Assembly: GCA_025266875.1 (NCBI GenBank)
Contig: JALLLT010000004.1
Coordinates: 496,001-560,000 of the forward strand
Direction: 5' to 3'
Length of the DNA stretch: 64,000 bases
Origin: Fennellomyces sp. T-0311
Lineage: Eukaryota > Mucoromycota > Mucoromycetes > Mucorales > Lichtheimiaceae
Below the pieces are notes generated by a model that saw only the letters and a list, made by a program, of their open reading frames with translations, was not told the DNA's origin and searched no databases. The translations under genes and the position numbers were made by a program. Below, one piece after another: positions 46,325 through 56,940 of the stretch. Each line of letters opens with the position of its first letter. Within the stretch, counting starts at the first letter, position 1.

Positions 46325-47541
46325 ATGTATCAGGATAATTACGAATTACCATCCATTTACAATCAGAAAACCCAACAGCCCGAGCCAATCGAACATGAAT
46401 CACTGGACTTGAGAACAGGACCATCGCAACATCAAGCATTGTTGAATGATGATGTGCAGCAACAACCGCGTCCATATATCAACAAAGACCGACAACTAGC
46501 TTGGCTGTTGCTGTTCACGCCATTATTAATATTGATATTCACCGCAGTGCCAGCCACAGCCGATCTTCCCGCCGTAGATTCTATGACGACAGGCGATGCT
46601 ATCTGGCGTTTGATAGATCCCGTAAGTCCACATTTTGCAAATAGGGCTGAGGAATACTGACCACGGGAAAAAGGTAATAACGGTCCCTCCCAATCTCTTT
46701 ATCATGTTTTGTGCAGATACTACTCGATATCATTACGGATGTAAGCCTTCTTTTTGCCTGCTAGTCTATTGTTTTAACGGCATTTGATGTCCAGGGACAT
46801 CCACATTGATATGGTTAGTCTGGAGCATCGCTTGCGGCATATATGTTCAAGGACACGGGGTTCACTTGGCCGCAGCATTATTTAAGGTAGCGAAGGCAAG
46901 TTCATGCATTGACATGATACTTATTGAACAATAGCACCCCGTGCAAGACTTTATACTGAAACACAACGACCTGCTGGCATCAAATCCAGTCCTGTTGGAG
47001 GAGTTGGACGGCATCTATTCGTATATGCGGAACCTGTGGGAACATGATATTGCGCATTACATGTACGCTTTCGGTGCAGCACTCATGTCATGGACACAGA
47101 TTGCTGCCTTTTGTGACCAGGTCCATGGCCCACTTTCGGTTCCCATTAAAGTGATATTTTGCATCGCATCACTCGTTTATGGATTACTTATTGGGGCCAT
47201 CGCCATTGATTTTCCAGCAGGAACCATCGGTACGTTTGATCCAATTTCAGCTAACAAGACGCTCATAAAAGAAGATAGTCGGGTTGGTGTACACACTCGC
47301 CCTTGGATCAACATGTATTTTACTCATTACGCTGGGACGACGAAAGGATCTAAAATACGGTGGATTGTTGACCCTTGGACGCCGGATGGTACTTCAGTAT
47401 TATTTAGGTAAAAGTGACAAAGTGTACGAGGGAAAACGCAAAACTAACCCGGGTCTAGGTGCGTGTGTGGTTGGATTGATCATCATCATCGGATGGGTCG
47501 GAAAATACGGGTTCGCGAACCGTTCGGCGGCTGGGATCTAG
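46325..47541 (+). CDS. Polytopic membrane protein with conserved histidines, unknown function
   Basis: The N-terminal ~60 residues are polar and Gln/Pro-rich, then TM1 is LAWLLLFTPLLILIFTAVP. Further exons give ILLDIITD, TSTLIWLVWSIACGIYVQGH with the motif GHGVHLAAALFK, and WEHDIAHYMYAFGAALMSW. Hydrophobic helices ASLVYGLLIGAIAIDFPAG, LVYTLALGSTCILLITLG and ACVVGLIIIIGWVG follow. GHGxH and HDxxHYMxxxG motifs next to membrane segments suggest a metal-binding integral membrane enzyme or sensor; I do not recognise the family. The 24-nt exon ending at 46740 does not join the next exon in frame with GT-AG signals (the downstream frame needs one more base), so the gene may be frameshifted here or the splice unresolved. 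Its TAG overlaps the stop of the opposing NR2C2AP gene. Confidence 0.6.
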
Positions 47542-48072
47542 TGTGTGCCAAGGATATCCATCTTATAGACTGTGATGCGTCCGTAGAAATCTGTGCTTTC
47601 TTCAAAGATAATTTTGAGACGCTGGATGGCGTCCGGGCAAGCAAGCGGAAACGTTTGGGTTGGGTTGATATCTTGGGGATAGAATGCACCGAGATCGACG
47701 CAGTAGTCGTTGGGTGCACCGGGTAGACTGGCAAGTGCAGTGCACTTTTTGCCTACAAACCCGCCCTGAAACGTAAACTGAACTGATTCAACCGTAACAG
47801 GCGAACCGCCAAAGTCAACCAGAATATGTTGCGGCAGCCCCTAAACTGCAATTGTCAATACGGCAGCAAACAGAGGGCGCTTAGATCCTACCTGTTCTGA
47901 ATTCCAGCATGTCTCTTCGCTGCCGTCAATTAGATGCTGCTTGCCAAATGTCGTTGTATCGCGATTGAGCACTGAGCTCACTCTGCATTGGTGGTTTAGT
48001 ATATACTGCAGACATGCACACTGTTTACACACACTTGATCCGCGTCTCCGGTGTAATTAAGCTTTGGGACAT
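47538..48072 (-). CDS. NR2C2AP: NR2C2AP-like protein (discoidin/F5-8C-type beta-sandwich)
   Basis: Small protein of about 145 residues, like human NR2C2AP (139 residues), which is named for binding an orphan nuclear receptor. Its fungal role must be different and is unknown. Exon 1 (48035-48072) encodes MSQSLITPETRI and splices in phase 2 to VSSVLNRDTTTFGKQHLIDG, SEETCWNSEQ. The last exon gives GLPQHILVDFGGSPVTVESV, TFQGGFVGKKC, FYPQDINPTQTFPL and the family block EESTDFYGRITVYKMDILG. The protein ends two residues later (TH). The ATG lies only 24 bp after the stop of the FIST gene on the same strand. Confidence 0.88.
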
Positions 48073-48096
48073 TGAGGGAAGAAAAAGAAAAAAAAA

Positions 48097-49553
48097 TTAT
48101 TTGGTATGGAGTTCAGCTACGGAATAAGGAACATCCAGAATTTGGCTTGCCAGACCCGGTCGTCCCACAATAATTCCGTTCTCGCTGCCAGCCCCAAATA
48201 CTCCCGGTAACACCTTGGGCGACGCCGGAAGCTGGAGTGGTTTGGCATCAATGGTCTGGTCCTGATCAACAACACCAAATACTGCCACATTCTCTTTGGC
48301 TGACACCGCTTGGTCGTCGCATGGTCGTCGTTTCATAAACTGTCACGTGTGAATACCCTTTTCTCATATTGAAAGCAGCTCTATTACCTGCACTATCTGT
48401 CCGACCTGCAGATCAGCAGTGGTATCAACCGCCATGTTGCCGCGCGATGGATCACCGCTGGTAATACGGTTTACTGTCATCTATTACCGTGCGTAAGCTT
48501 TTCGTTACAATCGATGGTGTATGTGTACCTTTGAAGGGTCGCTGGTGTCGCTCTGCCCCGGTGGATAGATGCCTAAGTAGAACTCCTGCTCTTTGGCTAT
48601 CCGAGCACTTTGACCCTGCTGGATCAATGCAAGCAGCAAACCTGTTGCGCCAGCCTGATCCAAATCCAAAATGATATTACCGCGGCACCTGCAGATACTT
48701 TCATAAGCATCCGTACACCAACTGGCTCGTGTCTTTTTACCGTGTGATTGTCAAAGGTTCTCCCAGAGTTTCCAGTGCAGAGTGGTTGACTTGCACGTCG
48801 ACAGGAACATCATTGTATGAAGCAAACCCAACAATACCGCCGCCTAACATTTCCTCTTGGCAGAACAAAGCATAGGGTTCGCCGGTAATAAACGGTGTGG
48901 ACGATCCAATCACACCAATCTATCAACTGTTGGTTCTCCAAACCTCCCAAGAAAGACCAGCGACCTTTTTTGTTTACCTTTGGCGTTTGCGGAAAGTGAT
49001 GATCCAAGGCATTCAACAATTGATCCGGTTCATTATCTGAAGCCAAAAAGACAAACGAAGGCGTTCCGGTTTGGGACTGCAATGTGGATGGAAGAGCCAC
49101 TTGATGGGCTGGACGACTGATGGTATTGAACGCGTCCCAACCGTTTTCATTGAGTTTGTTGCCTTGGAAACGCAAACGATCGAAATCCTCGACACTGCCC
49201 CATCGTCCTACCGAGATATTGCGGACCTTGTGTCTCTCGCTGTTGTCAGGTACGTGAAAGGGAACAACGTCCGTGTCACCAAGCAATAAACTGATTCCGT
49301 GTTTGGTGCCAGGTACATGATCCACAACACATCCGATTGTGTATTTGGATCGCAACCGTGTTGCCAATTGTTTCGTTACCGATTTGTAATCCGGGAACGA
49401 TTTGGAAACAAGCGCGACGCACACATGAGGATCTTTTTGAACAACGCTTGCTGCTTGCTGAATGCATTCGTCAGTCGTACGCGCAGTTGCAGTAACGCTT
49501 GTCCAAAGTGTTCGTCGACTTGATCGCGTAATGAAGGCTCGCAGTAGACGCAT
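48097..49553 (-). CDS. FIST-domain sensory protein, probably mitochondrial
   Basis: FIST/FIST_C domains bind small ligands in bacterial sensors and occur in eukaryotic FBXO22-like proteins. Start chosen at ATG 49551-49553, giving RLLRAFITRSSRRTLWTS, a basic, Arg/Ser-rich mitochondrial targeting sequence; upstream in-frame codons lack a better start. FIST_N shows HVCVALVSKSFPDYKSVTK and HGISLLLGDTDVVPFHV. After an intron it continues IGVIGSSTPFITGEPYALFC and MLGGGIVGFASYNDVPVDV. FIST_C exons read CRGNIILDLDQAGATGLLLA, FYLGIYPPGQ, RITSGDPSRGNMAV and VGQIVQFMKRRP. The gene has no F-box. The end is VPYSVAELHTK. It sits in a packed same-strand block, 24 bp before NR2C2AP and 60 bp after the coiled-coil gene. 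Confidence 0.85.
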
Positions 49554-49613
49554 GGCTGACAAAATAGAAGGAGAGAGAAAAAAAGAGAGAAGAATTTGTT
49601 TATGCACAACGCT

Positions 49614-50027
49614 TTATTTAGACTGTAATCGCTGCTCAAGCCTCTGCACCGTTTCCGTCGCTTCAATCAATTCAGCCCGTAACTTTAATAGCTGCTTCTC
49701 CTCCTTTTCATCGTTCTCTTCGGCTTTCTCCATGGCTGTGCCCAGCTCTTGGACAAGCGCTTCAAGTTCTGATAGTTCTTGCTGCATTTGTTTCTGTTGC
49801 TGCGAAAGATCCGTCTTGGTCGCTTTGCTTTCTCGGATACGACGCGTTAAACTTTCCAGTCGTTGCGTGGCCTCAATCATTTTCTTTTGCAATGTCAACT
49901 GTTTTGCTGATTCCATCTTGATTTCGTCGTTTGTGTTTGATAGTTCTTGATCCAGCAGCTCCAATTCATGATTTGTGCGCTGCAGATCTTGCTTTAGCTC
50001 AGAAAGAATGGCGTGGTCGTTTGACAT
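49614..50027 (-). CDS. 137-residue coiled-coil protein
   Basis: Intronless. Nearly the whole chain is heptad-rich: ILSELKQDLQRTNHELELLD at the start, SLTRRIRESKATKTDLSQQQ in the middle and ETVQRLEQRLQSK at the end. It has few aromatic residues and no cysteine, transmembrane segment or targeting signal. Start chosen at ATG 50025-50027 (MSNDHAIL), because the upstream in-frame stretch is hydrophobic and reaches into the promoter shared with the divergent M50B gene. No family recognised; an adaptor or structural subunit is a guess. The stop lies 60 bp upstream of the FIST start codon. Confidence 0.7.
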   Translation of the reverse strand: MSNDHAILSELKQDLQRTNHELELLDQELSNTNDEIKMESAKQLTLQKKMIEATQRLESLTRRIRESKATKTDLSQQQKQMQQELSELEALVQELGTAMEKAEENDEKEEKQLLKLRAELIEATETVQRLEQRLQSK

Positions 50028-50155
50028 TGCGGAAAAAGGAGAGAGAGATCGAAAATTGTTAGGGTACACGCATAAAACCACAACAACAATTACCCACAAA
50101 TGGACTCCAAAGCGGTCCAAACCTTTTCTCTCCCCTTTTGATCCCGTTTTCCCTC
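50028..50155. promoter_or_regulatory. Short divergent promoter region
   Basis: Only 128 bp separate the start codons of the coiled-coil gene (minus) and the M50B gene (plus), so both must be driven from this interval or from within each other's 5' ends. It is rich in pyrimidine tracts on one strand (CTTTTCTCTCCCC near 50122-50136). No named binding site is claimed. Confidence 0.5.
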
Positions 50156-51172
50156 ATGGCGCCTCTGGACGCCCACTATCTGATACCTCGCCAGACAGCC
50201 GACGACGTTAGAGCTCGGTTTACACCGACCGAAGACCAAAAGATCACGCTCATCATTATTGCAGGATACACCGGCGCCATTCTTTTACTCTGGAACATGC
50301 CTTATGTTAAGATTATTCTGGCCCCTTTCAAGGTTTGACCGCCTCTCCCCAAAGCCTTCTTGTATTAAACACGGCTCTCCACTAGTTACTAACGGTCGGA
50401 CTTCACGAATTCTCGCATGCCTTTGTCGGCTGTTTGACGTGTGCTCGAATCGAATCCATTGAGATTGATCCTGACGAAGGCGGGGCCACGCGCATGGTAA
50501 AAAAGATAAAGATAAAGAGCAACTCTTGCATGACAAACCAGTAACTAAAGCATATATAAAGCGTGGCGGCAATGCCATGCTCACACTGCCAGCTGGATAT
50601 TTGGGATCCTCGGCAATTGGAGCCATCCTCGTCATGTGTGGCTACAACATTTTGGCATCCAAAGTTGCCTCGATCTTTCTTGGCGTATGTTTATTGCTCA
50701 CATTGTGGTGGGCCAAGAATTGGTTAACGCGAGGCATTGGCATTGCCTTTATTGGTGTGATGCTGTTCTTATGGTGGCTGGCACATGGTGTGGGCTTAAA
50801 ATACTTTGTGCTATTCGTCGGGTAACCATCATCCCAACCATGCTAAACAGCAACAGCGCTAACGCTGTGTGTAGGGTAATGTCATGTCTCTACTGTTTGT
50901 GGGACATCCTAGACGACCTGGTGTTTCGAAAAGCATACGAGTCAGATGCTTCGAAATTCGCCGAACTGTATGGATCATGCATGTCCAGTCGGGCATGGGG
51001 TGTACTATGGTTTTTAATCAGCGTTGTGTTTTTTGCCACCGGTATCTTGGTGGGCTTGGTCGCTTTCAAAGGTAACATTCCTCTTTTAAGTTAGCATTGG
51101 TTTTCCTGAATTGGTTTATTGATAGACAGCCGCGAAGATCAAGAAAAGCAGGCGGCAGGTTTTGGGTTTTAG
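50156..51172 (+). CDS. M50B-like intramembrane/peptidase-family membrane protein
   Basis: Start at ATG 50156 (MAPLDAHYLIPRQTADD). TM1 is KITLIIIAGYTGAILLLWNM. The next exon has LTVGLHEFSHAFVGCLTC, whose HEFSH is the HExxH zinc site of peptidase M50B-like proteins. It is followed by the acidic ESIEIDPDEGGATRM and, after an intron, GGNAMLTLPAGYLGSSAIGA. Helices follow: ASIFLGVCLLLTLWW, GIGIAFIGVMLFLWWLAHGV and WGVLWFLISVVFFATGILVG. SCLYCLWDILDDLVFR carries conserved DxxDD-type acids. The last exon gives SREDQEKQAAGFGF and TAG at 51170-51172. Fungal members are about 240-280 residues with the same layout. The substrate is unknown. Divergent from the coiled-coil gene. Confidence 0.85.
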
Positions 51173-52422
51173 GTTGTACTTTTTAGGCATTTGTTTTTGT
51201 TGTTTTTGCACGAGTAACGTTACACATACATATATATATATATATATAAAGACGCATCAAACTTTACCTGTCGATCTCGTGACCGAGGTACCATCAGTGC
51301 ACGCCGCCAACTGAAAACAATTGGGTACTTACCTGCCATATCCTATCGAATGAACGCTTTGGTTCAGTACATCAGCATTCCAATGTTCCACGTCCAATTT
51401 ATAGACTCGATTATCCTTTCGTTAATATATACATTTTTAATCTAGCGTAACACATACACAAAAAGCTCAAGCCCAGATATTGAATACGTGTCTGCCTTGA
51501 GCAGATTTTTCCAACCTTAATAGTCAAACGTCTCAAGATCCTACGTATATTGATCAAATATCACATTGCCCTATCATTTCATATGCACATCGTTGCCGTA
51601 TGTGTGTAGACATTCTCATGACCTTTATCTCTGCACCACCGATATAGTCAAAGTCGTGTGGATAATTATTTTAGCTATTGGTAATTTTCAGAAGAGCCGA
51701 TCCTAGCTCATGGCCAGTCCACAAGAGTCCAAAGTACATATTAGGAGTTTCTTTAATTGCTATGTCTATAATTTCTTCCTATACATCAAAAGAATTCGAC
51801 CGCTGGTTAAGTCAACAGAAGTGGCTCTAGTCACTATTCACTTTATTGTTTCTGGTATATATAGCGATTGGCTTTACTTGATAAAGCAGCATATTATGTA
51901 GAGAATTTAACGGTGCATCCAGTGATACTGGCAGTTAGTCAAACCGATGATGCAGGAAAAATTTACTCTAAGAAAAGCAATCTCACCTTTTTCAGAGTTA
52001 CAAGAATACTTTATTAGGGGATGGCCTAGCTTGTATTTCGTAATGACTGATACAAGCAAAGAACAATAGGAGTCACTCGAGTCTGCGCTGGTAGCATATT
52101 TTGGGACCGAGATACGCCAAAGAATAGGTCAACCTTGGAAATGATTGACTAAAAAGGAGAGCCTGATTACAGCAAAGTTGAAAAACAGCGAAAATGGAAA
52201 GTCGAAAGTGAAAAAACATAGGAAACGAAATGTACTATATAAAAAACGCTTATAGAGTCATCTTTAAGTACGTAGTTCAGCAGAAAAGCTCCATTCTTAT
52301 TGTGATTGCCTTGTAACCATGTCACCCAGTCTATTTATTACCATAAAAATGCCAACAGCCACGTAGTAGCTGTGGTTGTCATTATGTCTACGCTCCATCG
52401 TATTTCCTACTACAATCTTGGA
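51173..52422. other. Intergenic, between M50B gene and LINE relic
   Basis: No gene recognised. A TA microsatellite lies at 51231-51248. Confidence 0.5.
51231..51248. repeat. (TA)n microsatellite
   Basis: Uninterrupted TA run about 60 bp past the M50B stop codon. Confidence 0.85.
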
Positions 52423-54105
52423 TTAAATTATCGAGAGCGTGTCCGCATTTTTTGATATGGTCGTGTCAAATTGCAGAGCTTGCACAGATTTTTTGAACTG
52501 GATGATGATAGGAAACTTGGTGGACTTGTTCCGATTGAGGGCCATTTTAATACACCCTACTTGTGCTTTCTGTAACTTTTCACTTGGGTCACTGAGAGCT
52601 GCAATGACAATCCCATACTCCAAGATCGGTCTGACATACGAGCGGCACGTGCGTAGCGCTGGCCATAGCCCAACCCCATATTGATGTACTCCGATTTGGC
52701 ATAACAATACCATGTTTTCCGTTGCCTTGGTAATACGCTGGTTGGTCAGCATATCAATGTAGCTGCTTTCGTAGGTGAATGGAATTCCAAGGTACTGGAA
52801 GCCTTTGATCTTCGGGATTGTTGTATCATAGAGCTGGTACTCCCCTGCTGTTTCCTGGTCACGGGGTGTATCACTTGGTGACTTTGCTAGGGATCAGAAA
52901 ATGGCACAGTTTTGGCGGTCCCAACAGTATCCTTATCGAACGAATGCTTTTCTACCAGAACAAGAAGGTGTGCCATATCATGCGGGGAACCCAATGTTGC
53001 TACGTCATCCGCGTATAGGAGTGCTGACACCAGCGTCCTCTCAAAGTCTGGCCGGTCTTGCTGTGGTCACCCACGTATATCACTGCTATAACTAAGTGCT
53101 TGTAATACTGCTTATGTCTTTTCGGATTGCAGCGTTGCTCGAATCGTTAATGGCTGCTGTCCAAGGATGTGCATATGAATACGTGGCCGTGCTGGAAGTG
53201 AATTGATTAATATAGTATGCAGCAAGGGGCTGAGGATTGATCCTTTAAGTACGCCGCGTGCCGGATGGATATATCGTGATTAGTAATTCTGCAAAATAAC
53301 GGTGATACGTACTTCGTCGAAGAGGTGGCAAATAAGATGGAGCAGAGCGTTCGACAGCTTTCCCTGCAACGTTGACCATATGGTATCCCTTTAACTCGAA
53401 TTGCACGCTTGCTTAATATCCAGAAAAGCTTGCACCGGTGGCTCTCCGTATGTGCGATAGTATTGTCTGACGAGCATGTTCAGTGAAAAAGACTGATCGA
53501 GGGCACCCCGCTTTTATCTAAATTCACCTTGAGCCATATCTAATGCTGGCATCTCTACAAGGATTTCGGGAAGTAAACAGCGTTCAAGTAGCTTCCTCAG
53601 TACACCAGTCAGACTAATTGGCCTGTAGTTTCCGGTCTCTGTTGGGCTGCCTTTCTTGTAGATCGGAACCACCTGTGCTGTACACCAAGAGATCGGAATA
53701 TACGCCCAATGTCAACATAGAGCAAACAAGCTCCTCAGTATTCTTAATCACGGTTTCACAATGGGCAGTAGCATAGCTACTGCGATATGATCATCGCCTT
53801 CTGCTTTTCGTGGTCCCATCCTTTTGATACAGTCCTTGATCTATGCTGTAGGAGAAGACTCGTATTCTGGTTCGACATCCGTGTTCTTCACAGCCAGAAA
53901 GGTTGGATGTCGGCTGGTGCTTCGATACTTTCCTCCAAACAATATTGATAGGTGCTCAACCATTACTTCTGCTGCTTTTTGCGGGCCAGCTGGATACGAG
54001 AATATATGGACTAACTGTCAGCTACGTCGCATACGTTTAATGATGGAGTTTGCGCCGCCAACCGGTGCGTCTCCTAGCTTTTTGCAAAACTGCTTTCATG
54101 TTCGT
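52423..54105 (-). mobile_element. Degenerate non-LTR retrotransposon (LINE) reverse-transcriptase relic
   Basis: Minus-strand pieces occur in the order of a LINE reverse transcriptase. A pre-RT segment is FCKKLGDAPVGGANSI near 54080. The fingers are QVVPIYKKGSPTETGNYRPI then SLTGVLRKLLERCL near 53600-53680. ALDQSFSLNMLVRQYYRTYG follows, then VLKGSILSPL near 53250. The catalytic YADD (SALLYADDVATLGSP) lies near 52995-53035. The thumb/C-terminal part is in the ORF 52423-52752 (LQKAQVGCIKMALNR). In-frame stops (for example after AQGEFR near 53522) and frame changes mean it is dead. No endonuclease domain, poly-A tail or target-site duplication was identified. Confidence 0.75.
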
Positions 54106-55317
54106 TGACACCAGTGTACTATATAAGAATTCTTTTACAATGTAAACAAACAAGAGGCATGAGCCTACATGTAATGCAGACACTATATCTTCCTAATAAA
54201 TGTGCTTACTTGGACCATATTGAATATTCTAACGTCTCTTTTTATCTTAAATGTATCGGAAAGTATGCAAAATGCGTATTCAGGATACCTTCAGAGCATC
54301 TTCAATACGAGTGCAACGTGAATATACGAAGATTCAAGGATTTTTTGAGGATTTTCTGTAAATTTTTGCCTCGCACGACTCTGCATGGGAACAATGGAGC
54401 GGAGGGGAACTGCGTACTGTCTTGGATTGTTGGGATACTACATTTAGAATTCATTGGGATACCGCCTCGTGTGGTAATGGACATCATCTAAATGATGTGG
54501 ACCTTTCATTCCTCTATCAAAGGATGGGGTGACTGTCTGAGGAGTGGTCTAGGCAGCCAATTCAAGCTCTTATTCGAAAGGGAACGGTGGGAATCGAAGT
54601 TTGCGGTGCTTCTTCCTTGCAGTGGTGATCCAGGCTAGAAGTACTACTTATTAAACATTTAATAAACTCTGACTTTTGGCACTATGGCACACTGTTTGCT
54701 TGTTACATAAAGAGGTTGGTTGGCTAACTTAATCATGGATTGACCCGAAGCATGAAAATCTCCCGAACTGTTCTCGTCTCTTCTCATCCCACTTTATTTT
54801 TATGTATTCATTGAGTTAAATAATGCAATGCTTTCCTTAGTGTGGCAACCATTACTACTCATCGATCCTTCGGTGACGAGTCGCAATTCCGACTCACTTT
54901 ATTAACCAAGCTACTTATATGCTCCATTCGATTCTTAATTCTGCAACTGGTTACTCAGAAGTTACCAAAGCAACCATGAAACAGCTTTGTTACCATGTTT
55001 CGAAACGCTTTTATAAAGGTTTAAATCAAGCTCAACTTATCCCGCCCCCTATCTGTCACAGATAAGAAGCTGAGATTCCAGCAAGTAAGATCTGACATGA
55101 ATGTGCTACAATTCAAGTCGCAGTAACTTTGTTTCTTCAGGGGGGGGGGGCATTGGACCAAGCAACTGAATATGGAATCAGCTCAAAGGCAATGGGTTTT
55201 CCTTGCAGAAGTTGAGTAAAAAAAAGCCCATACCGTTGCACAAGCGGTGACATAAAACTTGCTCAGCTTCACACTCACGCCTTCCATTCTTTCTTTCCTC
55301 TCCTTTCCTTATTTTCG
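54106..55317. other. Intergenic with an 11-G homopolymer
   Basis: ORF 54105-54491 (plus) shows no recognised domain. A run of eleven G occurs at 55140-55150, a plausible sequencing weak spot. The right end is the promoter of the membrane-protein gene, with a CT-rich tract just upstream of its ATG (55278-55312). Confidence 0.5.
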
Positions 55318-56142
55318 ATGGAACTAACTAATTACTATGACCCATTCTATGCTGCGTCTGCAATATTCCGGCTACTGGTCCACCTCACATACTTCGTCAA
55401 GATCAAGACTGACTTCCGTCGATACGACATCACAATATGGCTTCTGGCACTGTGGACCTTTATTGGAGATGCCGTGTATATCTCCTGGGTATTCACGAGG
55501 GAAACATGTTGTGATGAACAGCCATCAGAAATCATAGGCCTATTGATTAACCACAATTCTATCAATAAAAAGTGGATTGCGGTGATCGTATACTGGCGTA
55601 TGCTCGACCAAACCGTAGGCGTCTCCCAAATAATCAAGAGTACATACAATCGCTGCAAGCCGGTGGTACCTTCCCTCATTCTACTTGTTGTACTCCAATT
55701 TACAAGTGATACACTACCTGATATGAAATTCTTTGACGACAATATACTTGCGGTGTTCATGTGCAATGCTTCTATCATTACATTCCTCATTATGGCATGG
55801 AAGTCAGCAGTAGGGAAACGGTCATCGTTCCTTATTTTTGGATGCATCTTTACACAACTACCAGTCAGTTATACCTTCAAGGATCTCAGCTTCTATCTCA
55901 GCAAGTACTCGTTTTTCACCACACCTATTGCTCAAAAGATCCAGTTTATTATCCTCTTCGCTGTTTCTCAGGCTGAAAATTTGGCTATCGTGTCGCTACT
56001 TATGGATACCTACCACCAGAAGCTTCTATGGCCCGATCTTAAGGGAACGAAAAGACCACGAGATGCTGAAAGCGCCATAGAAATCTCTGCTAAGGAGTGT
56101 GATGAACAGCTAGTTAATATCGACTGCGCTATTAAAGCCTGA
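55318..56142 (+). CDS. Single-exon polytopic membrane protein, unknown family (274 residues)
   Basis: Starts MELTNYYDPFYAASAIFRLL. About six or seven hydrophobic segments are visible: IFRLLVHLTYFVKI, ITIWLLALWTFIGDAVYISW, SLILLVVLQFTSDTL, ILAVFMCNASIITFLIMAW, SFLIFGCIFTQLPVSYTF and IQFIILFAVSQAENLAIVSL. These are followed by a ~45-residue charged cytosolic tail (KGTKRPRDAESAIEISAKEC). A seven-helix receptor-like topology is possible but there is no family motif I recognise. Codon usage and the ATG following a CT-rich leader support a real gene. No intron is needed. It probably belongs to a lineage-specific family. Confidence 0.6.
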   Translation: MELTNYYDPFYAASAIFRLLVHLTYFVKIKTDFRRYDITIWLLALWTFIGDAVYISWVFTRETCCDEQPSEIIGLLINHNSINKKWIAVIVYWRMLDQTVGVSQIIKSTYNRCKPVVPSLILLVVLQFTSDTLPDMKFFDDNILAVFMCNASIITFLIMAWKSAVGKRSSFLIFGCIFTQLPVSYTFKDLSFYLSKYSFFTTPIAQKIQFIILFAVSQAENLAIVSLLMDTYHQKLLWPDLKGTKRPRDAESAIEISAKECDEQLVNIDCAIKA

Positions 56143-56940
56143 ATAATGCAGTGCGATATAATATTATATCTTACCAACAAGTATACAAATAGCCAAATAA
56201 ATACCTTCCTATAAATTACAACATCTTGTAGCCCAAACAAAACTGTACGAAGTTAGTTTGCCTTGATAATATAAATACGAATTCATTCGTATGCTTATTT
56301 AGTATCGTCAGCGCACAAGCAAAGAATAGGTAATTCAGGTAGCGTCGTTGATTCAGATGCTTTATTAACAATTACTTCTATCCTCTTTATGGTATCTCGT
56401 TACTGTGCCTTTGCAGCGCTTAGATAACATTTATATTGCTGTGGCTTCATCAACAGAAGGTATTATCAGTGGAATGTGCCGTATCCACTTAAACGGACAT
56501 AATCGGGTATTTCACCTCTGAGAGGCATATCGACCTCCAGTATAAATGCGTATGAATTAAAAGGATATACATATTTGTTAATGTAGAGTAGTCTGTAAAT
56601 GTATATCTAAGATGTAGAAACTTGAGCTGCAGGCATACCAGTGATATGGTAAGAGCTACATATTTATAGGCACGAGATCTCTTTGTTCTGAGATTCCAAT
56701 AATATGCGGAATTGAAGATTCTCATTATATGATCAATGCCAAGAGTACTAATTTTCACTCTCGAACAATTAACTTTGAAACTCGGTAGACCGCTATACCA
56801 TCTGTAAAGCGCAGTGTTCGACTAGAAAGGAAACATGCACCATCACGTGATGATCAAAGGTAAGAGGGAAAAAAGGGGTGGGGCAAAGCTGCGGAACCAC
56901 ACCTTGCTTTTTCTACTTTTACTTTCACCTCTACCATCAA
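56143..56940. other. Intergenic
   Basis: No gene recognised. The minus-strand ORF at 56489-56758 is without domain. Confidence 0.5.
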
